Assembly: GCA_030452775.1 (NCBI GenBank)
Contig: JAKDLQ010000102.1
Span: 1 to 7,931 of the forward strand
Length of the DNA stretch: 7,931 nucleotides
Direction of reading: 5' to 3'
Origin: Micrococcales bacterium
GTDB taxonomy: Bacteria > Actinomycetota > Actinomycetes > Actinomycetales > Dermatophilaceae
Positions 1 through 5,823 of this stretch are shown here, piece after piece. Positions within the stretch are counted from its first letter, which is position 1. Every line of letters starts with the position of its first letter. The translations under genes were made by a program, and so were the position numbers. Under the pieces are notes generated by a model that did not search any database, was not told where the DNA came from, and saw only the letters and a list, made by a program, of their open reading frames with translations.

Positions 1-78
1 GAACACTGCACCTCACCCCCCTCGAACAATGCACCTCACCACCCTCGAACAATGCGCCTCACCGCCCTCGGACAGTGC
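1..78. repeat. 23-bp tandem repeat, about 3.4 copies
   Basis: Three head-to-tail units occupy 1-23, 24-46 and 47-69, each of the form GAACAATGCACCTCACC followed by a variable base and CCCTC. A partial fourth unit (GGACAGTGC) runs to 78. Units differ at only a few positions. The array may extend left beyond the window. The last partial unit is the left arm of the hairpin at 65-105, so array and hairpin are one composite element. No reading frame here looks like a gene. Function is unknown; it could be an intergenic repeat family of this lineage. Confidence 0.85.
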
Positions 79-105
79 TTCCACTACGGAAGCACTGCCC
101 GAGGG
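65..105. repeat. Long inverted repeat (18-bp arms), possible terminator
   Basis: The left arm CCCTCGGACAGTGCTTCC (65-82) and right arm GGAAGCACTGCCCGAGGG (88-105) pair with a single A-C mismatch (72 against 98) around the 5-nt loop ACTAC. Such a stem would be very stable in RNA from either strand. Neither side has a T-run, so it is not a classical intrinsic terminator. It lies about 210 nt beyond the end of the minus-strand monooxygenase gene and could stop that transcript or one entering from the left. Its arms share the CCCTCG...CA.TGC core of the adjacent tandem repeat. Confidence 0.75.
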
Positions 106-191
106 AGAGGCACCTCAGGGCATCGGTCAGGACGTCCCGTACCCCGCAACGCGTGCCGGGCTGCCACACGCGTCGAGATCTCAGCGGCCGG

Positions 192-279
192 GGCATCGCG
201 CGGCCAAAATCCGTCACGGCCGGCATCGCGCGGCCGGCATCGCGCGGCCAAAATCCGTCACGGCCGACATCGCGCGGCC
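192..279. repeat. Nested 14-bp / 30-bp direct repeat cluster
   Basis: The 14-mer GGCATCGCGCGGCC occurs at 192-205, 222-235 and 236-249, with a one-base variant (GACATCGCGCGGCC) at 266-279. The first and third copies are each followed by the same 16-mer AAAATCCGTCACGGCC. A perfect 30-bp unit is therefore present at 192-221 and 236-265, giving the order A-B-A-A-B-A'. A further decayed copy may begin near 280 (GCATCCGGCACC). The element lies between the hairpin and the end of the monooxygenase gene. Plus-strand ORFs through it are only the repeat read as arginine-rich peptide. Confidence 0.85.
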
Positions 280-316
280 CGCATCCGGCACCCGCGCTGC
301 GTCGTGCTTCGAGGAC

Positions 317-646
317 TCAGTCCTCCGCGACCGCCATCTCGCCGAGCCGCGACCAGTCGCTGCCCGGGACGGTGACGTTGATGATCCGAGGGGTCGCCGC
401 GAGGTAGGCGGGCAGTGCAGAGGTCGCCTCCGTGAAGTGGTCTGACTGCACGTGAGCGACGGCGGCATCGTCGTCCCGGAACGCCTCGATGAGCACGTAC
501 TCGTTCGGGTCGTCGAGGGTGCGCGACCAGTCGAACCAGAGACAGCCTTCCTCGGCCCGGGTCGCCTCGGTGAAGGCGCGCGAGATGTCGGGCCACGCGT
601 CTGCGTGCTCGGGCTTGATCGGGAACTTCGCGGCGATGAAGATCAT
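317..646 (-). CDS. Small ABM-fold monooxygenase (putative quinol monooxygenase)
   Basis: Encodes 109 residues, the usual size for a single-domain member of the antibiotic biosynthesis monooxygenase (ABM/YgiN-like) fold, which acts as a dimer in the cytoplasm. Known relatives oxidise quinols or polyketide aromatics, or degrade haem; the substrate here cannot be read from sequence. Family-typical features are the N-terminal strand MIFIAAKFPIKP, then E-E-G-C at 32-35, an aromatic strand W37-F38-D39-W40, the segment NEYVLIEAFRD at 48-58, and the A..AH....HF pattern at 61-71. The ATG at 646 was chosen because AGGAG (657-661) lies 10 nt upstream; a longer frame starting at 712 has no such support. 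The broken HTH frame ends only 5 nt before this ATG, so the two were probably cotranscribed. No cofactor motif is expected in this family. A haem-degrading role would fit the efflux cassette nearby but is speculation. Confidence 0.85.
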   Translation of the reverse strand: MIFIAAKFPIKPEHADAWPDISRAFTEATRAEEGCLWFDWSRTLDDPNEYVLIEAFRDDDAAVAHVQSDHFTEATSALPAYLAATPRIINVTVPGSDWSRLGEMAVAED

Positions 647-651
647 GGTGT

Positions 652-1147
652 TCACTCTCCTGGTCGTCTGGTGCGGGTCGTCGTCTGGTGCGGGTCGGAC
701 ACGGCTGGGCACGCGAGTCGAGACGTCACCAGGCGTCGCATCCGGACGAGCAGCGCAGCGGAAGGCGTGGCCTTGCCTGAACGATACGTCGACAGTCGGG
801 ACGCCGAGGTCCCGATGCGCTCGGCGAACTTGTTAGCCGAGAGTCCGGACCGACGAACCAGGGTGTCGACCTCTTCGGCAACCTCGACGCGTTCGGACTC
901 TCGGCGCGGTCGCGTGCCGAGGCAATGACTCGCTCGATGAGCGCGGTCACCCCGGCAGGCCGCTCGTAGGTGAAGTAGTCCTCGATGTGACGGGCCGTCG
1001 GGCCCCAGGGGTCGGATCGGATCTCGCGAGTGAGGATCGCCCAGTCGGAGATCGATCCCCGCTCGATGACCGTCACCAACGCCTCGAACGGCTCTGCGAC
1101 GGCGGCGCACCGGCCGACATGTCGACACTGCGGAAGGCGATGGTCAT
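652..1147 (-). pseudogene. Broken XRE-type helix-turn-helix gene (two frameshifts)
   Basis: Three consecutive segments in different frames read as one protein. It starts at the ATG at 1147 (AGGAG 8 nt upstream, 1156-1160) with MTIAFRSVDMSAGAPP. After a shift near 1092-1105 it continues as PFEALVTVIERGSISDWAIL through DPWGPTARHIEDYFTYERP. After a second shift near 894-903 it ends in an HTH segment, VEVAEEVDTLVRRSGLSANK followed by FAERIGTSASRLSTYRSGKATPSAALLVRMRRL. As far as I recall, this three-part arrangement matches a common actinobacterial small regulator of roughly 130-140 residues. Adding one base at each junction restores a continuous frame, so both lesions look like single-base deletions. 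As written, the first frame stops after 25 codons. Its ATG overlaps the stop of the upstream ORF (ATGA, 1144-1147). Base-calling error is the alternative to true decay. Confidence 0.75.
663..696. repeat. 17-bp tandem duplication between the HTH and ABM genes
   Basis: GTCGTCTGGTGCGGGTC occurs at 663-679 and again at 680-696, perfectly and with no gap. It lies in the tail of the HTH frame just upstream of the monooxygenase ribosome binding site. Because 17 is not a multiple of 3, the duplication changes the reading phase of the HTH tail, which ends at the TGA at 652-654. Confidence 0.9.
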
Positions 1148-1458
1148 CGGCCCATCTCCTTCGCCTCCACCATCTTCAGCAGTCCATCGGCCAGTCGGTG
1201 GCACACCTCGATGACGCTGCGCCAGTCGTGCCACCGCTTGGCGAGACCCTTGTAAGCGGGCAGGGGCGCAGTCACCCGCGGGTCCCGCGGCGCAGGGTCG
1301 GCGAGGCGTTGCACGAGAGCCGTGCGCACAGAGTCGTGACTGCCGCTCCGATCTGCATAGAAGGCATCGATGTCCGCGAGGATGGCGATCGCTTCGACCT
1401 CTCCCGCCTGCTCCGCGAGTGCTGCGGTTCCGAAGCACGTCCTCCAGAGCCGGCTCAT
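1144..1458 (-). CDS. Hypothetical protein coupled to the HTH gene; 5' end uncertain
   Basis: I do not recognise this 104-residue product. From about residue 9 it looks like real protein: an alanine/glutamate-rich helical stretch (FGTAALAEQAGEVEAIAILA), an acidic-aromatic segment (DIDAFYADRSGSHDSVRTAL), a proline-containing linker, then AYKGLAKRWHDWRSVIEVCH and a basic tail. There is no signal peptide or membrane span. Its TGA overlaps the HTH ATG as ATGA, a sign of translational coupling. Such pairing with a small XRE regulator recalls toxin-antitoxin or operon-autoregulator pairs, but nothing identifies it as either. The start is doubtful: ATG 1458 gives the unconvincing MSRLWRTC, while ATG 1465 in another frame gives the more natural MTDEPALEDVL. 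A one-base shift near 1424-1439 would join it to the body. No good ribosome binding site precedes either ATG. Confidence 0.5.
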   Translation of the reverse strand: MSRLWRTCFGTAALAEQAGEVEAIAILADIDAFYADRSGSHDSVRTALVQRLADPAPRDPRVTAPLPAYKGLAKRWHDWRSVIEVCHRLADGLLKMVEAKEMGR

Positions 1459-1531
1459 CAGTCATGGCTACGAGATCATCAGATCAGATAAGTGTCCGCC
1501 TGTTCTCACCATCTCGGGCCGCCGCATCCAC

Positions 1532-3478
1532 TCAGCGATCGCCGGAGAGCCGTTCCTTCATCCAATTGAGCAGGCCGCCGGCCAGCATGGCCTCCACCTG
1601 TCGCGGTGACATGGCGTGCCGGACGGCATACGTGCTCTCACGGGTGGTGTTCTCGACCGAGATCTCCTCACCCGCTTCGAGGGTTGTGCGCAGGTCGGCG
1701 AAGCGCAGCACGTCGCCGGGCTCGATGTCGTCGTAGTCCGAGGGGTCGACGAAGGTCAGCGCGAGGACGCCGAAGTTGACGAGGTTCTGCGCGTGGATGC
1801 GCGCGAAGCTCTTGCTGATGACGGCGCCCAGCCCGAGGTAGCGCGGCGCGAGGGCGGCGTGCTCGCGGCTCGAGCCCTGGCCGTAGTTCTCGCCGGCCAC
1901 GATGATGTGCGCATCCACCTCCTTCGCCCGGGAAACGTAGCTGTCATCGACACCTTCGAAGCAGAACTCCGCGATCTTCGGGATGTTGCTGCGGAACGGC
2001 AGCACCCGTGCGCCGGCGGGCATGATCCCGTCGGTGGACAGGTCGTCGCCGACCTTGAGCAGCACCGGCGCCTCGATCGTCTCGGGCAGTTCCGGGAAGT
2101 CCGGTAGCGAGGCGACGTTGGGGCCCTTGACCAGTTCGACCCCACGCGCCTCGTCGGCCGGCAGCGGCGCGACGAACATCGCGCGGTTGACGATCGGGTC
2201 GTCGGGGTCGGTGACCTTGGGATAGTCCATGTCGAGCGTCCGCGGGTCGGTGATCTCCCCCGTCAGGGCAGAGGCGGTGGCCGTCTCGGGGCTGACCAGG
2301 CAGACCTTGTCCTCGCGCGTGCCCGAGCGTCCGGGAAAGTTGCGCGGCACCGTGCGCAGGGAGATCTGCTCGGTGGCGGGCGCCTGCCCCATGCCGATGC
2401 AGCCGTTGCACCCAGCCTGGTGCAGTCGGGCGCCGGCGTGCAGCAGCGGCGCGATATGACCGTCGCGCACCAGCGCCTCCAGCTGCCCGCGTGATGTGGG
2501 GTTGATGTCGAAGGAGACGCGGTCGTGCACGCGGCGCTCTCGCACCATCATCGCCGGCATGGCGATGTCCCGGTATCCCGGGTTGGCCGAGGAACCGACG
2601 TAGGCCTGGTAGATGGGCTCGCCCGCCACCTCGCTCACCGTACGCACGTTGCCCGGACTCGAGGGCATGGCGATGAGCGGCTCGAGAGTGGACAGGTCGA
2701 TCTCCTCGTCGACGTCGTAGCCGGCGCCCTCGTCGGCGACCAGTTCGGTCCAGCTGGACTCGCGTTGCCACGCCCGCAGGAATCGGCGCACCTCCTGGTC
2801 CGAGGGGAACACCGTGGTGGTCGCGCCGAGCTCGGCTCCCATGTTGGCGATCACATGGCGATCCATCGCCGAGAGCGTGTCGAGCCCTGGGCCGTAGTAC
2901 TCGATGATGCGACCGACGCCGCCTTTGACGTCATGGCGCCGCAGCATCTCGAGGATCACGTCCTTGGCGCTGACCCACTCGGGTAGCTCGCCGGTGAGGC
3001 GCACCCCCCAGATCTGCGGCATACGCGTGTAGAACGGCTCGCCGGCCATGGCGAGCGCGACCTCGAGCCCACCCGCGCCGATCGCGAGCATTCCGAGCGC
3101 CCCGGCGGCCGGCGTGTGGCTGTCCGAGCCGACCATCGTCTTGCCCGGCTCGCCGAAGTTCTCCTGATGGCAGGGGTGGCTCACGCCGTTGCCGGGCCGC
3201 GAGAACCACACGCCGAACCGCTGACTCGCGCTGCGCAGGAACAGGTGGTCGTCGGGATTCTTGAAGTCCTCCTGGATCAGGTTGTGGTCGACGTATTGCA
3301 CGCTGACCTCGGTCTTGACCCGATCCAGATCCATCGCTTCGAGCTCGAGCATCACCAGGGTGCCGGTCGCATCCTGGGTGAGGGTCTGATCGATGCGGAT
3401 CCCGACCTCTTCGCCGGGTGTCATGTCCCCGTGCAGCAGATGCGACTGGATGAGTTTTTGTGCGACGTTGAGGCTCAT
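1532..3478 (-). CDS. Aconitase-family hydratase (aconitate hydratase-like)
   Basis: At 648 residues this matches the short aconitase branch (putative aconitate hydratase, Aquifex type), not the roughly 900-residue AcnA. Aconitase interconverts citrate and isocitrate in the cytoplasm. The start MSLNVAQKLI at 3478 has GGGAG (3486-3490) 7 nt upstream; the frame stays open 57 codons further, but that part is arginine-rich and unlike protein. Visible motifs are QTLTQDATGT (31-40), GSDSHTPAAG (117-126), KGGVG (185-189), GCNGCIGMGQAPA (356-368) with Cys357 and Cys360, RNFPGRSG (379-386), SPETA (396-400), and a C-terminal swivel domain from about 455 with ENYGQGSSREHAA (530-542). The usual first cluster cysteine, in GSCTNS, is Ser297 here (GSSANPG, 295-301). 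A full [4Fe-4S] site with three Cys ligands is therefore not evident. The enzyme may be a paralogue with another hydroxy-acid substrate. The gene is otherwise intact. Confidence 0.88.
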   Translation of the reverse strand: MSLNVAQKLIQSHLLHGDMTPGEEVGIRIDQTLTQDATGTLVMLELEAMDLDRVKTEVSVQYVDHNLIQEDFKNPDDHLFLRSASQRFGVWFSRPGNGVSHPCHQENFGEPGKTMVGSDSHTPAAGALGMLAIGAGGLEVALAMAGEPFYTRMPQIWGVRLTGELPEWVSAKDVILEMLRRHDVKGGVGRIIEYYGPGLDTLSAMDRHVIANMGAELGATTTVFPSDQEVRRFLRAWQRESSWTELVADEGAGYDVDEEIDLSTLEPLIAMPSSPGNVRTVSEVAGEPIYQAYVGSSANPGYRDIAMPAMMVRERRVHDRVSFDINPTSRGQLEALVRDGHIAPLLHAGARLHQAGCNGCIGMGQAPATEQISLRTVPRNFPGRSGTREDKVCLVSPETATASALTGEITDPRTLDMDYPKVTDPDDPIVNRAMFVAPLPADEARGVELVKGPNVASLPDFPELPETIEAPVLLKVGDDLSTDGIMPAGARVLPFRSNIPKIAEFCFEGVDDSYVSRAKEVDAHIIVAGENYGQGSSREHAALAPRYLGLGAVISKSFARIHAQNLVNFGVLALTFVDPSDYDDIEPGDVLRFADLRTTLEAGEEISVENTTRESTYAVRHAMSPRQVEAMLAGGLLNWMKERLSGDR

Positions 3479-3669
3479 CACGTTGCTCCCGATTCGAGTT
3501 CCGGGTGCCGTATGCCGCAGGCGCGTCGGCATCTCGCCGGCCGACCCCGCGCGCGACACCCGGGCGCGCAGCTGCCCGATACTGCTGTGCGGACGCCACT
3601 TCGGGCGCTCCTTCGCACCGTACCAGCACGCGTCGGGCCCAGCATCCATAACGTCCGAGGGTCCCGAGG

Positions 3670-4323
3670 TCAGGACATCCTCGTTGGTGGGCTACCACGG
3701 CGGATGAGCCCGTGCTCGACGGCACGGGCCACGGCGGCAGTTCGCGAATCCACGTCGAGCTTGGTGAAGATATGGACCAGATGGGACTTGATCGTGGCCT
3801 GCGACACGAAGAGCTGGGTGGCGATCTGCTGATTCGACAGGCCGTCGGCCACGAGCATCAGCACCTCGATCTCGCGACTGCTCAACGTCCGCGTCGAGGT
3901 TCGCATCCGATCGATGAGACGCCCGGCGATGGCCGGGGCGAGTGCGGACTGCCCGGCTGCGGCCGCGCGCACGGCTGCGATCAGCTCCTCCGCCGGAGCG
4001 TCTTTGAGCAGGTAGCCGCAGGCGCCCGCTTCGACGGCTGCCACGATGTCCGCCTCGGTGTCGTAGGTGGTGAGGACGATGACTCGCGGGGAGGCCTCGC
4101 GCGCCGTGATCTGCAGCGTCGCTTCGCTGCCGCTGAGGCCAGTGCCGAACTGCAGGTCCATGAGCACGACATCGATGCCCCCCGCGCTGGTGCGTTCGAT
4201 CGCAGCCTCGGCGGTGGCAACCTCTTCGACGACGACGAGGTCCGGCTCGGCCTCCAGGACGGCGCGCAGTCCCACGCGAACGACCGGATGATCGTCTGCG
4301 AGCAGTATGCGGATCGTGCTCAT
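3670..4323 (-). CDS. NarL/LuxR-family response regulator (ChrA-like)
   Basis: A complete 217-residue two-component DNA-binding regulator. The receiver domain (about 4-120) has the acidic pair Asp10-Asp11, the phospho-acceptor Asp56 in VVLMDLQFG, Thr85/Thr86 and Lys107 in YLLKDAP. The LuxR-type HTH (about 146-205) carries LSSREIEVLMLVADGLSNQQ and then the recognition helix region VSQATIKSHLVHIFTKL, the classic NarL signature. The ATG at 4323 overlaps the kinase stop (ATGA), and GGAGGT (4332-4337) lies 8 nt upstream inside the kinase gene. Kinase and regulator are thus coupled and certainly a cognate pair. The expected target is the divergent promoter region at 5586-5823. Naming it ChrA-like rests on gene order and family type, not on specific residues. 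Confidence 0.93.
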   Translation of the reverse strand: MSTIRILLADDHPVVRVGLRAVLEAEPDLVVVEEVATAEAAIERTSAGGIDVVLMDLQFGTGLSGSEATLQITAREASPRVIVLTTYDTEADIVAAVEAGACGYLLKDAPAEELIAAVRAAAAGQSALAPAIAGRLIDRMRTSTRTLSSREIEVLMLVADGLSNQQIATQLFVSQATIKSHLVHIFTKLDVDSRTAAVARAVEHGLIRRGSPPTRMS

Positions 4324-5585
4324 GAGGGCTGACCTCCCGCAGGAGTCGCGCTGGCCAGCTCCAGGTGGACGGATACCGCCGTGCCGTGGCCCAGTCGGGT
4401 CTCGACGGTCAGTAGCGCCCCAAGCTCGGCGGCACGCGAGCGCATGGACCGGAGGCCGAAACCGCCCGTGCCGAGGTCGTCAGCGTCGGCTGCGGAGGGA
4501 TCGAAGCCGGACCCGTTGTCGACGATGTCGAGCGTCACCGCGGTATCCATGGCGGTGAGGGTGACATCCGCACGAGTGGCGCCCGAATGCTGCACGGTGT
4601 TGCCGATCGCCCCCTGGGCGATCCGCAGCAGGGCAACATCGATCGGGGTGCCCAAGGACAACGACGGTCCCTGCTGGTGAAAGGTCACCTCGATGCCTGT
4701 GCGGGAGGAGGTGGTCGCGCACAGTCGCTGCAGGGCTGCGGGGAGCGTGGACTCGTCCAGGTCGCGAGGCGAGAGCGCGCGGACGAAACGGCGGGCCTCG
4801 GCCAGGTTGTCCTTCGCGGTCTGGCGGGCCTGCTCGATGAGAACCGAGGCTCGGGAAGGGGGGCTCGGCTCGGCGGCATCCAGAGTGCGAGTGGCCGCTT
4901 GCAGCAGCAGCTGGATGCTGGAGAAGCCTTGAGCGAGGGTGTCGTGGATCTCCCGGGCCAGTCGTTCTCGTTCCTGCAGGACTCCTGCACGGCGCTCTGC
5001 AGCGGCCAGCTCCGTGCGGGTGCGGTCGAGCTCGACGATGAGTCGCCGGCGCTGCTCGGACTCGGCGTGCAGCGCCTGATATCCGAAGACCGTGGCGATC
5101 ACGACGCTGGCGCCGATGATGGGGCCGATCGCCATGGCTGGCGTGAACGTCTGCTGATGCCAGGCGAAGCCGGCGATGGCCACCGCGGTCGTGAAGGCGA
5201 CAGCGGCCAACCCGAGCGACCGCGGCAGCAGGTGTAGCAGCAGGAAGAACCATGGGAACGCCAGATAGATGGCGTCCGGGGTCAGGGCGAGGAGTGCGAT
5301 CCATGCGGCGAGCAGCAGCGCGAGCCACGTGACGGCTGTGCGAGATGACCTGGCGACGCCCGGCAAACGTGGGCCGACCGCGTAGCCGGCCCCGACGAGC
5401 GCGGCCAAGCCCACGACCCACGGCGCGGCGGTGTCGTGATCGATGACGCTGCGTCCGGCCGCGAGCAGGAGCAGGGCGGCAACGAGCAGGTGCAGGCCCC
5501 ACCGCAGCAGTACCGGAACAGGGGTCGGCCCCGGCTGCGGAGGACCTGCAGAATCAGGGGGCTCGCTCGAAGCGCCGTGCGTCAT
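4320..5585 (-). CDS. Membrane sensor histidine kinase, HPK7 type (ChrS-like)
   Basis: A 421-residue kinase, partner of the overlapping regulator gene. The N-terminal third has about six membrane helices (roughly 25-45, 53-76, 85-103, 105-121, 123-142 and 150-170) with only short loops, so the ligand is probably sensed within the membrane. A coiled-coil linker (174-207) leads to the HisKA_3 dimerisation domain, with His214 in REIHDTLAQGFSSI. The HATPase domain shows an N-box around Asn329 (QGAIGNTVQHSGA), a G1 box DNGSGF (356-361) and GGFGLRSMRSR (374-384). The N-box has Gly where many NarX/DesK-like kinases have Glu (QEA). ATG 5585 (MTHGASSEPP) is the likely start; the frame continues far upstream, but only antisense to the permease gene. 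No clear ribosome binding site precedes it. A TAGTCT -10-like box (5596-5601) 10 nt upstream suggests a very short leader. Haem as signal is inferred from the neighbours. Confidence 0.92.
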   Translation of the reverse strand: MTHGASSEPPDSAGPPQPGPTPVPVLLRWGLHLLVAALLLLAAGRSVIDHDTAAPWVVGLAALVGAGYAVGPRLPGVARSSRTAVTWLALLLAAWIALLALTPDAIYLAFPWFFLLLHLLPRSLGLAAVAFTTAVAIAGFAWHQQTFTPAMAIGPIIGASVVIATVFGYQALHAESEQRRRLIVELDRTRTELAAAERRAGVLQERERLAREIHDTLAQGFSSIQLLLQAATRTLDAAEPSPPSRASVLIEQARQTAKDNLAEARRFVRALSPRDLDESTLPAALQRLCATTSSRTGIEVTFHQQGPSLSLGTPIDVALLRIAQGAIGNTVQHSGATRADVTLTAMDTAVTLDIVDNGSGFDPSAADADDLGTGGFGLRSMRSRAAELGALLTVETRLGHGTAVSVHLELASATPAGGQPS

Positions 5586-5599
5586 GTCTCTGTAGAGAC
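5586..5599. promoter_or_regulatory. Perfect palindrome abutting the kinase start codon
   Basis: GTCTCTGTAGAGAC is a perfect 14-bp palindrome with 6-bp arms around GT. It sits directly against the kinase ATG (5583-5585) and overlaps a minus-strand -10-like hexamer, TAGTCT (5596-5601). This position suits an operator repressing or autoregulating the kinase-regulator operon. No protein can be assigned to it from sequence alone. Confidence 0.45.
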
Positions 5600-5823
5600 T
5601 ACGGCGATGGCTCGAGGAGATGCATCCATCGAAGGATTGACCCGCCAGGTCGTCTTTCGACGGCGCGGAACCAGTCGCAGGCTCGATGTGTCGCAGGCCC
5701 GGATCCACGAGCATTGATATCGGCGCCGCAACTGCGGTGCCGCCGGCCACTGCGCGCACCAAGCCCCACCGGGCCCACCGTCGCACCAGCAGGTCGGGAC
5801 GTCTGGAAAGGAAACCCGTCGGC
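5600..5823. promoter_or_regulatory. Divergent control region between kinase operon and ABC exporter operon
   Basis: This gap separates the two divergent operons and must carry at least the exporter promoter. Two exact 9-bp direct repeats GTCGCAGGC start 16 bp apart (5674-5682 and 5690-5698), a possible tandem site for the NarL-type regulator. An inverted repeat CGATGG (5605-5610) / CCATCG (5626-5631) flanks the small palindrome GATGCATC (5619-5626). I see no convincing -35/-10 pair for the exporter. An in-frame ATG at 5686 would give the permease a basic, proline-rich 46-residue extension through this region and is judged not used. Confidence 0.5.

Noticed and set aside
192..279. CRISPR array
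   Set aside because: Repeats of 14/30 bp are adjacent or separated by another repeated segment, not by unique spacers of constant length, and no cas genes are present.
311..325. GAGGACTCAGTCCTC palindrome at the monooxygenase stop codon as a terminator
   Set aside because: The arms are perfect, but the practical stem is only about 5 bp with a 5-nt loop, and no T-run follows. It also overlaps the coding end.
29..445. Plus-strand ORFs of 107-138 residues over the left repeats
   Set aside because: They are the repeat DNA read as Arg/Ala/Gly/Pro-rich peptide, run antisense into the monooxygenase gene, and have no ribosome binding site or recognisable domain.
3617..3622. TACGGT as an extended -10 box for the aconitase gene (minus strand)
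   Set aside because: It has a TG upstream and fits TAnnnT, but no -35 match is at 16-18 bp, and such hexamers are frequent by chance.
3479..3649. N-terminal extension of the aconitase frame by 57 residues
   Set aside because: The extension is Arg/Pro-rich and unlike the family, and a good GGGAG site sits 7 nt before the internal ATG at 3478, where homology begins.
1944..3725. Other long Arg-rich frames opposite or alongside the aconitase gene
   Set aside because: They are typical high-GC shadow ORFs without domains or start signals.
5686..5823. ATG start at 5686 for the permease
   Set aside because: It would add a 46-residue basic, proline-rich leader before the usual N-terminal FVAIRDLRFAKGRFALMG, with no ribosome binding site of note.
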